Positions 55,407 to 64,000 of a DNA stretch of 64,000 nt are shown piece by piece. The position numbers and the translations under genes are program-made. Below the pieces are notes generated by a model. The model did not search any database, had not been told where the DNA came from, and worked only from the letters and a program-made list of their open reading frames with translations. Positions within the stretch are counted from its first letter, which is position 1. The number at the start of each line of letters is the position of its first letter. Source of the stretch: Parabacteroides chongii (GTDB taxonomy: Bacteria > Bacteroidota > Bacteroidia > Bacteroidales > Tannerellaceae); the NCBI RefSeq assembly GCF_029581355.1, contig NZ_CP120849.1, positions 1,954,501 through 2,018,500 on the forward strand. Reading direction: 5' to 3'.

Positions 55407-56852
55407 ATGAGCACATTAGGCAATGTAGGTCAGAAAATGACCCAGTACAGATGGACAATCTGTGCGATGTTGTTTTTCGCAACGACAGTAAATTATCTCG
55501 ACCGTCAGGTCTTATCACTAACCTGGGATGAATTTATCAAACCCGAATTTCATTGGAATGAATCCCATTACGGAACGATCACTTCTGTATTCTCTATTGT
55601 ATATGCTATTTGTATGTTGTTTGCCGGTCGCTTTATCGACTGGATGGGTACGAAGAAAGGATATCTTTGGTCAATTGGTGTCTGGTCGGCTGGTGCTTGT
55701 TTGCATGCTTTGTGTGGTGTTGTAACAGAACATTATGTAGGTATGAACAGTGCTGCCGAATTGATTGCTGCAACAGGTGATGTAGTGGTTGTTTTGGCTA
55801 CTGTCAGTATGTATTGCTTCCTGGTTGCCCGCTGTGTGCTGGCATTAGGAGAGGCAGGTAACTTCCCGGCAGCTATTAAGGTAACAGCCGAGTATTTTCC
55901 GAAAAAAGACCGTGCCTATGCGACATCTATATTTAATGCCGGTGCCTCTATCGGTGCTTTGATCGCTCCGCTGACTATTCCGCCGTTGGCTAAATGGCTG
56001 GGTTGGGAGATGGCGTTTATCGTAATTGGTGCGTTGGGCTTTGTTTGGATGGGGATGTGGGTATTTATGTACACTTCGCCAGCCAAAAGTAAACATGTAA
56101 ATGCTGCTGAACTCGCTTATATTGAGCAGGATAAACACGAAGAGGGTGTAGCTCCGGAATTGCCGGAAGACCAGCAGAAGAAAATAGGTTTTTGGCAGTG
56201 TTTTACTTTTAAACAGACTTGGGCATTCGTTGTCGGTAAATTCATGACAGACGGTGTATGGTGGTTCTTCTTGTTTTGGACTCCTTCTTATTTGAATACA
56301 CAATTCGGGATCAAAACTTCAGATCCGTTGGGCATGGCACTTATCTTTACTTTATATGCCGTGACAATGCTCTCTATTTACGGTGGTAAACTGCCGACTA
56401 TATTTATCAACCGTACAGGTATGAACCCGTATGCAGCCCGTATGAAAGCGATGTTGATCTTTGCTTTCTTCCCGCTCGTTGTATTGCTGGCGCAACCGCT
56501 GGGTACGATCTCTCCCTGGTTCCCGGTTATATTGATCGGTATCGGTGGTGCAGCTCATCAGTCCTGGTCTGCTAACATTTTCTCTACGGTAGGCGATATG
56601 TTCCCGAAATCAGCGATTGCGAGTATTACCGGTATCGGTGGTATGGCTGGCGGTGTAGGTTCGATGATCCTGCAAAAAGTGGCGGGTAACCTGTTTGTTT
56701 ATGCGGATGAGACTCATATGACGTTTATGGGATTCGAAGGGAAACCAGCGGGATATTTCATTATCTTCTGCGTATGTTCGGTCGCTTATCTGATCGGATG
56801 GGTAGCAATGAAGGCTTTGGTACCGAAATATAAAGTGATTACATTGGACTAA
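55407..56852 (+). CDS. exuT: Hexuronate transporter, ExuT-like MFS
   Basis: This 481-residue protein of the anion:cation symporter branch of the major facilitator superfamily has about 12 helices. The N-terminal signature TTVNYLDRQVLSLTWDEF and GRFIDWMGTKKGY are typical of hexuronate (galacturonate/glucuronate) transporters. The helix with RCVLALGEAGNFPAAIKVTAEYFPKKDRAYATS is the second strong signature. It is divergent from the hybrid two-component gene. Imported galacturonate would feed the uxaB/uxaA route; the isomerase UxaC is not in the window. Confidence 0.9.
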   Translation: MSTLGNVGQKMTQYRWTICAMLFFATTVNYLDRQVLSLTWDEFIKPEFHWNESHYGTITSVFSIVYAICMLFAGRFIDWMGTKKGYLWSIGVWSAGACLHALCGVVTEHYVGMNSAAELIAATGDVVVVLATVSMYCFLVARCVLALGEAGNFPAAIKVTAEYFPKKDRAYATSIFNAGASIGALIAPLTIPPLAKWLGWEMAFIVIGALGFVWMGMWVFMYTSPAKSKHVNAAELAYIEQDKHEEGVAPELPEDQQKKIGFWQCFTFKQTWAFVVGKFMTDGVWWFFLFWTPSYLNTQFGIKTSDPLGMALIFTLYAVTMLSIYGGKLPTIFINRTGMNPYAARMKAMLIFAFFPLVVLLAQPLGTISPWFPVILIGIGGAAHQSWSANIFSTVGDMFPKSAIASITGIGGMAGGVGSMILQKVAGNLFVYADETHMTFMGFEGKPAGYFIIFCVCSVAYLIGWVAMKALVPKYKVITLD

Positions 56853-56903
56853 TTGATAGTTAAGTATAATAAAACCGGAGTATTAAAAGCTCTGTATGAA
56901 ATG

Positions 56904-56934
56904 AAAAAGCCCTGGGTGATCCCGGGGCTTTTTT
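56904..56934. terminator. Bidirectional terminator
   Basis: AAAAGCCCTGGG pairs with CCCGGGGCTTTT around a TGAT loop, with T runs on both strands. It lies between the convergent exuT-like gene and the DUF6051-like gene. Confidence 0.85.
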
Positions 56935-56950
56935 GATATTCATTCTGTTT

Positions 56951-58096
56951 TTACAGGAATGCCGCCGCTTTGCTGAATATACTGTTGAATTCCTGGTTTA
57001 CGAGTGTCTGGTCGGTCTTTGACCGGAACGGGAACGGTATCTGATGTGAATAGGGGAAAGGAAAATCCAGTTCTTCCAGTATCTTGCCGGATGCTTTGCC
57101 CAATGCTTTGATCACTCCGCCGGTCGGCATGACGACATCTTTCTTCAGTGAGATCGCCTGGATCCGGTGACATGCTTTCTGGAAAAAGGATTCGCGGTAT
57201 TCCTGTAGCACATCCGGACGGATCATGGCTTTGAAAGCCTGTTCGAGGAAATCATTCTTAAACGAAGTCGGTAAAGAACGGTTTTCCAGGAAGTCATGGC
57301 GGTAAAAACGCTGCAGGCTGTCGAATGCCTCCTGATCCATGATGTCGCGTGCATTTCCATCCATCTCGCTGAATATGGAACCGCCGCAGAACATGAACAG
57401 GCGGGTGTCGTTGAACATTTTCTCCGGATTACTCAATAATAATACCTGCGACAGCAATGCTCCGATCGAGTAGGCAAACAGATTGATGGACGTATCTTCT
57501 TTGAACAGAGGATGTCTGCCGCTTTTGATTTCGTATACCAGTTGCCAGAGGTTATACACCGATTCCCGTCCCGAGGCATAGAAGCGCAACGGGTTTATTG
57601 ACAGCCGACTGCTTAATGCCACATTGGCAAAGGTGGAGTTGACCAGGTTGTTTATTTCCTGTTTCCGTTTGCCGACCCAGGGTAATACAGTTCGCGGATT
57701 GCACCAGCTGCCCGGTGTCCGGTTCATATGGAAAGCGATCGGGAAAAGTATGACCGGCTTTCCGGTCGACTCGGTCAGGTATTCGGCCCAGGTCAGGTAT
57801 TTTTCCCAGGTTCGTTCGTTCAATCCGTGCAGGAGAATGATGGCTTTGTCGCGCTTCTCTTTTCCGGAAGGGGCAAAAACCGTATAATTAAATATTTTAT
57901 TTTCCTGGATATGGTCGTCGGTGACGGAACAGAATTCGGTCGTGGCAAGCTCCTTTTGGAATTCGTTTATTTCGCTGGCACCTATTGTCTGCGTAAAACG
58001 AAAGGGAGTTATTTCCAGACGGCTCTCTTCCAGGCGTGCCTTTTTATCGTACGAAAAAAGGCTGTTTAGTTGTTGTGTGCGAAGTGAGATATCCAT
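56951..58096 (-). CDS. DUF6051-like alpha/beta hydrolase
   Basis: The start is placed at the ATG at 58096 (MDISLRTQQLNSLFSYDK, 381 residues); 52 codons upstream are not protein-like. It is cytoplasmic, with no signal peptide. An alpha/beta-hydrolase core is visible: KAIILLHGLNER (oxyanion region), PVILFPIAFHMNR, and INLFAYSIGALLSQVLL, where AYSIG supplies the nucleophile Ser. It resembles Bacteroidales proteins annotated DUF6051. Substrate unknown. It is divergent from the LytTR regulator gene, with 172 bases between them. Confidence 0.75.
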   Translation of the reverse strand: MDISLRTQQLNSLFSYDKKARLEESRLEITPFRFTQTIGASEINEFQKELATTEFCSVTDDHIQENKIFNYTVFAPSGKEKRDKAIILLHGLNERTWEKYLTWAEYLTESTGKPVILFPIAFHMNRTPGSWCNPRTVLPWVGKRKQEINNLVNSTFANVALSSRLSINPLRFYASGRESVYNLWQLVYEIKSGRHPLFKEDTSINLFAYSIGALLSQVLLLSNPEKMFNDTRLFMFCGGSIFSEMDGNARDIMDQEAFDSLQRFYRHDFLENRSLPTSFKNDFLEQAFKAMIRPDVLQEYRESFFQKACHRIQAISLKKDVVMPTGGVIKALGKASGKILEELDFPFPYSHQIPFPFRSKTDQTLVNQEFNSIFSKAAAFL

Positions 58097-58190
58097 AACA
58101 ATCGATTTTTGATGCAAACAAACATTATTAAAACAATCCTTGCAAATAAATGGTTCCGGTGAACTCCGGCAGGGGCATAAATCCGAATAG

Positions 58191-58219
58191 CGGGGTGAAA
58201 TTTTTGTATACGGGGTGAA
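58191..58219 (+). promoter_or_regulatory. Direct repeats upstream of LytTR gene
   Basis: CGGGGTGAA occurs at 58191 and again at 58211, separated by 11 bases (20-base period). LytTR regulators generally bind paired direct repeats about two helical turns apart, so this may be an autoregulatory site. The second copy lies 19 bases upstream of the -7 box. Confidence 0.4.
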
Positions 58220-58237
58220 TGTTTCGGGATTTACTAG

Positions 58238-58245
58238 TACATTTG
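58238..58245 (+). promoter_or_regulatory. -7 box of LytTR gene
   Basis: TACATTTG lies 24 bases upstream of the ATG at 58269, without an obvious TTTG at -33. AAGAGG serves as a weak ribosome site. Confidence 0.4.
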
Positions 58246-58268
58246 TTACCAAATAAGAGGCAAAAGAT

Positions 58269-59117
58269 ATGGGAATGCTCGGTCATAAAATACCCGCTTA
58301 TATTTATGAGAAGTCGAACATCGTTCGCCTGGTTCTGCTGACGGCACTTTTCGCTTTGGTGTTTATCAATATTTATAAGCCGTTCAGTTCGTCTAACTGG
58401 TATCCGGTTTCAGAGTTTAAATTTTTTGTTTTTTCCAGCCTGATAATCCTTACCGGTGTACTGGTGGTGGTAATCAGCCGGATCGTAATGTATTATTGGG
58501 GGAGGAAACATGTTGTTTCGGTAGGCGGATATTCGCTGTGGATCCTGCTGGAGATATTTTTTATGTCTCTGTTTTATACGATTTATACGCTGGTATTGAA
58601 TCCGGAACGTGAATATTTGAGTGTATTCAAAGAGTCGGCTATCAATACGAGTCTGGTATTGCTGTTGCCTTATTCGGCTTTGCATCTTTATTTTTCTTAT
58701 CAGGAGAAAGAACGGCAATTGAGGTTGCTGGAAGAAGACAGGGCGGAAGCTGCCAACAAATTATCAGTATTCTCTTTCTATGACGAGAAGCACGAATTGC
58801 GTTTGTCGGTGAAGCGGACAAATCTTTTATATATTGAATCTGCTGATAACTATGTCTGTATCTGGTACCTGAATAAAGGAGTGTTGACAAAGTTCATGCT
58901 TCGCAATTCGTTGAAGGCGATCGAGGAGAGCCTGGCGGAAACAAATGTGTTACGCTGCCATCGTTCCTATATGGTCAATTTCGACCAGGTTAAAGTGATC
59001 CGTCGTGAAAAAGATGGCGTTTATCTGGAATTAGGGGTAGAGAAAGTCCCGGATATCCCGATCTCGAAGACCTATAGCGAGAAAGTTACGCATTGGTTTA
59101 TGACCTATTCCTCATGA
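58269..59117 (+). CDS. Membrane-anchored LytTR transcription factor
   Basis: This 282-residue protein has four predicted membrane helices in the first 150 residues (around 20-38, 50-72, 90-110 and 122-145) and a cytoplasmic linker with coiled-coil character (EKERQLRLLEEDRAEAANKL). A C-terminal LytTR DNA-binding domain spans about 185-282 (NLLYIESADNYVCIWY, LRCHRSYMVNFDQVKVI, PISKTYSEKV). There is no receiver domain, so it is probably a one-component membrane sensor or is regulated by partners. It is convergent with the SusC/SusD operon to the right; whether it controls that operon is open. Confidence 0.88.
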   Translation: MGMLGHKIPAYIYEKSNIVRLVLLTALFALVFINIYKPFSSSNWYPVSEFKFFVFSSLIILTGVLVVVISRIVMYYWGRKHVVSVGGYSLWILLEIFFMSLFYTIYTLVLNPEREYLSVFKESAINTSLVLLLPYSALHLYFSYQEKERQLRLLEEDRAEAANKLSVFSFYDEKHELRLSVKRTNLLYIESADNYVCIWYLNKGVLTKFMLRNSLKAIEESLAETNVLRCHRSYMVNFDQVKVIRREKDGVYLELGVEKVPDIPISKTYSEKVTHWFMTYSS

Positions 59118-59155
59118 TCCTGTTTTGTACGAATAAGAGCGTTCTTTTGTCGTAT

Positions 59156-59191
59156 AAAAAAACCGGAGCTGGTATCACTACTAACTCCGGT
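59156..59191 (-). terminator. Terminator of the right-hand SusC/SusD operon
   Basis: The stem ACCGGAGTT / AGCTCCGGT followed, on the minus strand, by a run of seven T. It lies 60 bases beyond the last lipoprotein gene. Confidence 0.75.
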
Positions 59192-59250
59192 CAAGTGTGT
59201 CTAGCAAGGTTTTTGGTTAATATGTATGTTTTATAAATAGATCTTATATA

Positions 59251-59751
59251 TTAATCGTCAACAGCAAGCCCTGAATAGCGATATCCGGAAACTTTATACC
59301 TCATACCGGGTTCATCGTCGCTGAATGAGATATAATAGACGATACTGTCCGCCGGTGTTCCATGAGGTGTTGTAGCAGCTCCCAATAAGATTTTACCGCC
59401 GTCAATCGTCACATCACATTCGTAGGCTTCATTGGGAGCAGCACCATTAGTTGCAAATGTCAACGCACCGACATCCGATTTAACCCGTACTTTATATTCC
59501 CAAAAGTGGCCTATATCGTCTACATACATTTCGGTAGGTGTATTTGCTGCCGTGTTATAGGTATTCATCAGGATATGTCCAATTCCGTTGAAATCTTCGG
59601 CAATGACATTACCTCCTTCATCTACCGCATCTACCGTCACTTTCCATTCACCGGCAAGTGCTTCGGTTGCTGTGTTGCCTATTTCGTCTTTTTCGCAACC
59701 TGCCAATACGAATACCAGCAGGGTAAATAGCCAAATAATATGTTTATTCAT
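59251..59751 (-). CDS. Small lipoprotein, lipid-binding-like family
   Basis: This 166-residue lipoprotein (LVFVLAGCEKDE, lipid Cys at 19) has a single beta-rich domain beginning LAGEWKVTVDAVDEGGNV and ending YKVSGYRYSGLAVDD. It matches the family annotated as putative lipid-binding hydrolase, whose Bacteroides member BT2261 accompanies a SusC/SusD pair. It is the last gene of the operon, 13 bases after the previous lipoprotein gene. It probably sits on the cell surface as an accessory of the transporter. Confidence 0.8.
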   Translation of the reverse strand: MNKHIIWLFTLLVFVLAGCEKDEIGNTATEALAGEWKVTVDAVDEGGNVIAEDFNGIGHILMNTYNTAANTPTEMYVDDIGHFWEYKVRVKSDVGALTFATNGAAPNEAYECDVTIDGGKILLGAATTPHGTPADSIVYYISFSDDEPGMRYKVSGYRYSGLAVDD

Positions 59752-59764
59752 AATTTCTATCCGT

Positions 59765-60469
59765 TTATTTGTTCATTATTACATAGAATGTCATCGTTCC
59801 TGCATAGTCGATATACCAGGAAATCTGTCCTGTTTCCGGATCATATTTCCCCTCTTTCATGCTGTCCATAGAGTCGCCCCAACCAGCAAGCAAACTACTG
59901 AGCGGTTCGATCGTATTGTCTGCATTCAGTTTGAAATAGCCTTTCATGGCATAAGCTGCACCGTAAGCGGCTCCTTGGTCATACCAACCTCCCAGAAAAT
60001 CGGATACGGCAAATATGCCTGGTGCCACCAAAGTAACAGATACACTGAAATCTCCTTTGAATGGAGCTTGTTGACCATTCATATTTCGATAACTGACGCT
60101 TGAGTCCACCGTATAATCACCGGAAGCATCTGTTGTGACCTCCGGATCATAAACAACCACCGTGCGTTTAACCGAACTGGAGAATCCATCCGCATTCGTA
60201 GCTGAATAAGATACAGAATATAGACCGATTTGATCTGCTTTCACATCACTATTGACAGTTACCGAAGCGGTCACGTCTTCTTCTCCCTCCATGGCAACAA
60301 CACCGGGATCAGAGAATGTACTGCCCACCGGTACCAGCATGGGATTATCACCATTCAGTTCAAAGTTCACATAATAGGTCACTTTAGTCAGACCTTCTGT
60401 CGTTTTCTCGCAGCCCCATAAACCGAAAAGACCGCAAAAAAGCAATAAACTATAAATTACTTTTTTCAT
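59765..60469 (-). CDS. Ig-like surface lipoprotein, DUF5011/5012 type
   Basis: This 234-residue lipoprotein (FGLWGCEKTTEG, lipid Cys at 20) has an immunoglobulin-like domain (about 45-110, PVGSTFSDPGVVAMEGEEDVTASV and GLYSVSYSATNADG). A C-terminal beta domain (about 115-234) contains FSVSVTLVAPGIFAVSDFLGGWYDQG. The combination corresponds to BT2262 of B. thetaiotaomicron. It lies between the SusD-like gene and the BT2261-like gene. Confidence 0.82.
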   Translation of the reverse strand: MKKVIYSLLLFCGLFGLWGCEKTTEGLTKVTYYVNFELNGDNPMLVPVGSTFSDPGVVAMEGEEDVTASVTVNSDVKADQIGLYSVSYSATNADGFSSSVKRTVVVYDPEVTTDASGDYTVDSSVSYRNMNGQQAPFKGDFSVSVTLVAPGIFAVSDFLGGWYDQGAAYGAAYAMKGYFKLNADNTIEPLSSLLAGWGDSMDSMKEGKYDPETGQISWYIDYAGTMTFYVIMNK

Positions 60470-60490
60470 AAATCTCTCTTTTAAATTAAA

Positions 60491-62002
60491 TTATTTACCC
60501 CAGAACACCGGTGACGTATATCCCGGGAATGCCGGTGTGTTCTCATTACGGGAAGAAGAACTTTCTGCATACGGATAACGTTCCAGCAATTTATTTGCAC
60601 CCACTTCGCCAAATACCTGAATCGGCGTGTACAACGTACCGGGAACATATTTGGATGTATTGTATGATTCCTGATCGCCTTCGGTATAAAAGTCGCTACC
60701 TTTGGCTGTACCGAATGTGGGGTAATCCAAACGACGCATCTCACACCAGGCTTCGAACGGGTTGACACCGGAAAGAGCGACCCATTTTGCGATACCGATA
60801 CTCTTTTTATAATTGGAAGCATCGAACGGATAACGGGCTACATAGTCGGCAGCTCCACTTACGTTAGCAGAAGCAAAAGAAGCCTCGATGGCGGCCGCAT
60901 AATGAGTGGCGGCATCGGCTGCAGATCCATAACGTGCATAATATTCAGCCTTGAAGAATTCAACTTCTGATACGGTGATCAGGTAAACCGGCATATCGAA
61001 TGTGGCCACCGGACGACACCAATCCTGCAATTTGCTGGTAGACTTCGGATAGTTGGTTCCTGAAATACCGCCGATATATTCATTGCTTTTGTTTTTTTGA
61101 AAGAAAGCAGCCAAACGAGGATCTTCATATTCGATAGCGCCTTCGCTGTTCTTTACTTGCATCGTACCGATGATCGCCAGGTTGGCAGCGATATTGGTTT
61201 GCGTAGATCCCCAGGTCGTAGCAAATTCTTCCGAATAGAACGGGTTCATCTGTCCTGGTTCGTTCTTCCAACATCCTTTATAAGAAACGTCGGTGGTTGG
61301 GAAGTTGTTTTCTGCCAATAAAGCAGCCACTTCTGATTGTACGTCTTTCACACCGGATATACGCATCAGCATCCTCAACTTCAATGCATTGGCGAACTTG
61401 ATCCATTTGTCGGCCGTTGAAGACGGGAAAAGGAAGTTGGTGCATACAATATTCGATGCCGAAACCTTTTCCAGCGCCTCATTGATTTCTGCAATCACTC
61501 CTTCATAAACCACCTGTCCTTCATCATATTTAGGAGTCGGAAAGTTTTCTAAATCCAGTGCTTCTGTATAAGGCACTTCGCCATAACAATCAACCAAAGC
61601 TTCGTAAACAAACGCGCGCAAAACGGTTCCAGCCAGATAGGTTCCCCAGTCTTCCTGCTCTGCGGACTTGGTTAGTAATGTCTTCAGGTTCTGTAATGCT
61701 TTTTGATTGAATTGCGTATAGGTTCCGCTACTGCGGGTAGCCGACATATTGAACTTTGAATAGTCCAAATAGTTGCTTGTTCCGAATAAGTGCGCGTACT
61801 GCTGGGCATGGAAACCTCCGGCAATGCGCAAAAAATTACCATAGCTTGAAGCCGTGTTCATTTCGATGGCAGGCATTAACATGGAAGTCTCAATGTTCTC
61901 CTCGGCTGGCGAATTGGGATCCGTGTTGATATCCAAATAGCTGTTGCAAGAAGTGAAGCTTACACCCAAAAGCAGTGCAGATGCCAATAATATCTTTTTC
62001 AT
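60491..62002 (-). CDS. SusD-like lipoprotein, SusD_2 type
   Basis: This 503-residue lipoprotein (LLGVSFTSCNSYLDINTDPNSP) belongs to the second SusD-like family. In this family the N-terminal motif is LDINTDPN, and the C-terminus reads EAWCEMRRLDYP followed by RYPYAESSSSRNENT. It lies 19 bases after the SusC gene. The closest layout I know, BT2263-BT2264 with two small lipoproteins, is a structurally characterised pair found with bound peptides. The ligand here may therefore be oligopeptides rather than glycan. Confidence 0.92.
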   Translation of the reverse strand: MKKILLASALLLGVSFTSCNSYLDINTDPNSPAEENIETSMLMPAIEMNTASSYGNFLRIAGGFHAQQYAHLFGTSNYLDYSKFNMSATRSSGTYTQFNQKALQNLKTLLTKSAEQEDWGTYLAGTVLRAFVYEALVDCYGEVPYTEALDLENFPTPKYDEGQVVYEGVIAEINEALEKVSASNIVCTNFLFPSSTADKWIKFANALKLRMLMRISGVKDVQSEVAALLAENNFPTTDVSYKGCWKNEPGQMNPFYSEEFATTWGSTQTNIAANLAIIGTMQVKNSEGAIEYEDPRLAAFFQKNKSNEYIGGISGTNYPKSTSKLQDWCRPVATFDMPVYLITVSEVEFFKAEYYARYGSAADAATHYAAAIEASFASANVSGAADYVARYPFDASNYKKSIGIAKWVALSGVNPFEAWCEMRRLDYPTFGTAKGSDFYTEGDQESYNTSKYVPGTLYTPIQVFGEVGANKLLERYPYAESSSSRNENTPAFPGYTSPVFWGK

Positions 62003-62021
62003 ATTTTATTTTCTCCTCGTT

Positions 62022-64000
62022 TTAGAATTTAACACTCAGGTTGCATCCGAATATACGGCAAGACGGGTTGGTATACAGTTCACCGAATTGTGTTGCCAGG
62101 TCACCGTAAGTGGACTGTGATACGGTTGTCGATTCCGGATCTACGTAGCGGTTATCTGATGCGGTCCAGGTAAATACATTATTACAAAATGCCGTAATGG
62201 CCAAATTGCTCAATGACATCTTGCGTACCCACTGTCTCGGAACATTCCAGGTCAGGCTGATGTTACGCAATTTAACGAATGAACGATCGAGCAGATAAGC
62301 TTCTCCGCCATCTCCATATCCGTAATCGTTGAAATAGGTTTGATAGCTGCCGTTGCCCAGATAAATCGGGGTGGTGTTTTCGGTATAATTGCCACCGCCA
62401 TTATCAACGACTGAATTGGGGATAATGAACGGACGGCGGTCGTTGTAAGTTGTAACTACACCGTTACCTGTAAATTGCATCAGGTTCTTCGTACGTGAGA
62501 ACATATAACCACCGCTACGAATATCCAAAGATGCGCTCAATGTGAAATCTTTATAGGTAAAAGCTGTATTGATTCCGCCTGTCCAGTCGTGATTCATGTT
62601 TTTGCCGGTATCTTCGACCGATGTACCTAAAACAGGATAACCGTTTGCGTCTACGATCGGCTTTCCATCTGCAGTTTTCTTCGGTAAGTAAGTATAGAAC
62701 TGCCCCATCGGCTTACCTTCTTCGGCATACATATAAATCGCATCGTTACCGGCAGAGAAGTTATAGATGGAAACTTTTCCGCCTTCCAGGCTTTCAGGTA
62801 ATGAAAGTACCTTGTTGTTGTTTTTTGAGAAGTTGAAACTCAAATCCCAACGAAAATCTTTAACCTGTATCGGAGTGGTGTTGATAACTAATTCGATACC
62901 TTTGTTGCTGACTTCACCGAAGTTGGTTACCATATAGCTGAAACCTGTTGACGGATCGGTCGGAAGAGTAAAGATCTGGTCTTTCGTTTTGCGGTTGTAA
63001 TAGGCTGCATCGATCCCGAAACGTCCGTTGAAGAATTGTAGGTTCATGCCGACTTCAAATTCTGATGTCATTTCCGGACGCAATGTGTTGCTGCCTTTTG
63101 TATTGGAAGCTATAAAGGCATTCACTCCGTTCATCGGGAACTTGGATATGTCGAGACCATAATAACCATTTGCCGTACCTTGTATATAAGTCAGACCTGT
63201 CTGGTAAGGATCTGCATCGTTACCGGTCTTACCATATGCCAAACGAGCCTTTCCGAAAGTAAGAATTTCATTTTCCGGGATTAGGCGGGTAAAGATCCAA
63301 CTCAATGTGGCACCCGGATAGAAGAAACTGTTGTTGTCGATAGGCAATGTAGACGACCAGTCGTTACGGGCGGTCAGGTTCAGGTAAATCATATCGTCCC
63401 AACCAACGGTTACATCTCCGAAGAGACCTACCAAACGGCGTTTATTCTGACTTTCCGACAATGTTGTTTTCGTAGAACCGTTACTCAGATCCCAAAATCC
63501 GGAAAAGAACGACAAGTCGTCGGTCTGGCCGGTCGTGCGCGTATATCCGCGTTCGTTCATGTTTACACCGGCATTTACGTTCACATCCAGCTTGTTTTCC
63601 AGGAAACGTTTAGAATAATTAGCCAGGAAATCGTGATTCAATTCGTAATGACGGCCATAGCGGGTATATACATGTCCACTTTGGTTCATGTTGGAAGGAG
63701 CATATCCATAGTCTTCGTCGATCAGCGCGTCGTCCAGCTTAATTTGCGGAGCACCTACCTTACGGTCATAGTCCGTATAGTCGAAGCCCATGCGATAGGA
63801 CAGTTTCAACTCTCTGATCGGAGTGACATCCACCTGCACTTTACCGTAAATTTGCTTCGAAGCCGTATGGTTGTAATTGTTTTCCAATGACCAGTAGGGG
63901 TTGGTGATGCCGTAAGGAGTAAAGTAAGCTTCCGGAGTATTGAAGGGTGAACTGGTATCTTTCATGTCCACGATAGAGATGTCGCGAGGTAACTCAAACA
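62022..64000 (-). CDS. SusC-like TonB-dependent transporter, partial
   Basis: This is the C-terminal part (at least 659 residues) of a SusC-like protein; the gene continues beyond the right edge. The open frame runs through the last base, reading FELPRDISIVDMKDT, so the internal ATG at 63971 is not the start. Barrel features are NDWSSTLPIDNNSFFYPGATLSWIF, KARLAYGKTGNDADPYQTG and the C-terminal FGCNLSVKF. The N-terminal domains cannot be assessed. It heads the operon with the SusD_2-type and two small lipoproteins. Confidence 0.93.
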   Translation of the reverse strand, partial: FELPRDISIVDMKDTSSPFNTPEAYFTPYGITNPYWSLENNYNHTASKQIYGKVQVDVTPIRELKLSYRMGFDYTDYDRKVGAPQIKLDDALIDEDYGYAPSNMNQSGHVYTRYGRHYELNHDFLANYSKRFLENKLDVNVNAGVNMNERGYTRTTGQTDDLSFFSGFWDLSNGSTKTTLSESQNKRRLVGLFGDVTVGWDDMIYLNLTARNDWSSTLPIDNNSFFYPGATLSWIFTRLIPENEILTFGKARLAYGKTGNDADPYQTGLTYIQGTANGYYGLDISKFPMNGVNAFIASNTKGSNTLRPEMTSEFEVGMNLQFFNGRFGIDAAYYNRKTKDQIFTLPTDPSTGFSYMVTNFGEVSNKGIELVINTTPIQVKDFRWDLSFNFSKNNNKVLSLPESLEGGKVSIYNFSAGNDAIYMYAEEGKPMGQFYTYLPKKTADGKPIVDANGYPVLGTSVEDTGKNMNHDWTGGINTAFTYKDFTLSASLDIRSGGYMFSRTKNLMQFTGNGVVTTYNDRRPFIIPNSVVDNGGGNYTENTTPIYLGNGSYQTYFNDYGYGDGGEAYLLDRSFVKLRNISLTWNVPRQWVRKMSLSNLAITAFCNNVFTWTASDNRYVDPESTTVSQSTYGDLATQFGELYTNPSCRIFGCNLSVKF

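Overview
The window reads as a chromosomal segment of a gut Bacteroidales, most likely Parabacteroides. The signs are repeated SusC/SusD pairs, ECF sigma/FecR pairs, a hybrid two-component system, promoters of the TAnnTTTG type, a type IX secretion C-terminal domain, and a very large exported protein whose C-terminal repeat matches the DUF6383 family, which I associate with Parabacteroides. No rRNA, intact tRNA or CRISPR array was found. The left part (to about 38.8 kb) is AT-rich; the right part is visibly richer in GC.

Layout. 1-2.1 kb: edge of a decayed mobile island, with a broken tyrosine recombinase, a tRNA T-arm-like sequence and a HEPN-like gene. 2.1-10.8 kb: the DUF6383 protein (minus) and a secreted GH5 enzyme carrying five copies of one beta-sandwich module (plus). 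10.8-38.8 kb: three tandem minus-strand polysaccharide utilization loci, each ordered ECF sigma, FecR, SusC, SusD, enzymes. Locus 1 ends with a sulfatase, locus 2 with a GH31 enzyme, locus 3 with GH109-like and GH20-like enzymes, which points to N-acetylhexosamine-containing host-type glycans. In each FecR-SusC gap a plus-strand hairpin and T tract follows a plus-strand TAnnTTTG box. This is the geometry of a roughly 75-80 nt cis-antisense RNA against the SusC leader, like the DonS class described in Bacteroides.

38.8-39.95 kb: dinB, whose only plausible start is ACG behind a strong ribosome binding site. 40.0-49.9 kb: a coherent catabolic operon. An aldo/keto reductase, a lactonase-type amidohydrolase, a FucP-like permease, a zinc dehydrogenase, UxaB and UxaA fit L-galactose -> L-galactonolactone -> L-galactonate -> D-tagaturonate -> D-altronate -> 2-keto-3-deoxygluconate. 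A triple-domain esterase is embedded in it. A divergent LacI regulator faces the operon across three palindromes spaced exactly 22 bp apart. A hybrid two-component regulator and a divergent hexuronate transporter follow; together these suggest use of pectin (L-galactose and galacturonate both occur in rhamnogalacturonan II).

57-64 kb: a DUF6051-like hydrolase, a membrane LytTR regulator, and the distal part of a SusC/SusD operon with two small lipoproteins that matches the layout of the B. thetaiotaomicron BT2261-BT2264 complex. The SusC gene runs off the right edge.
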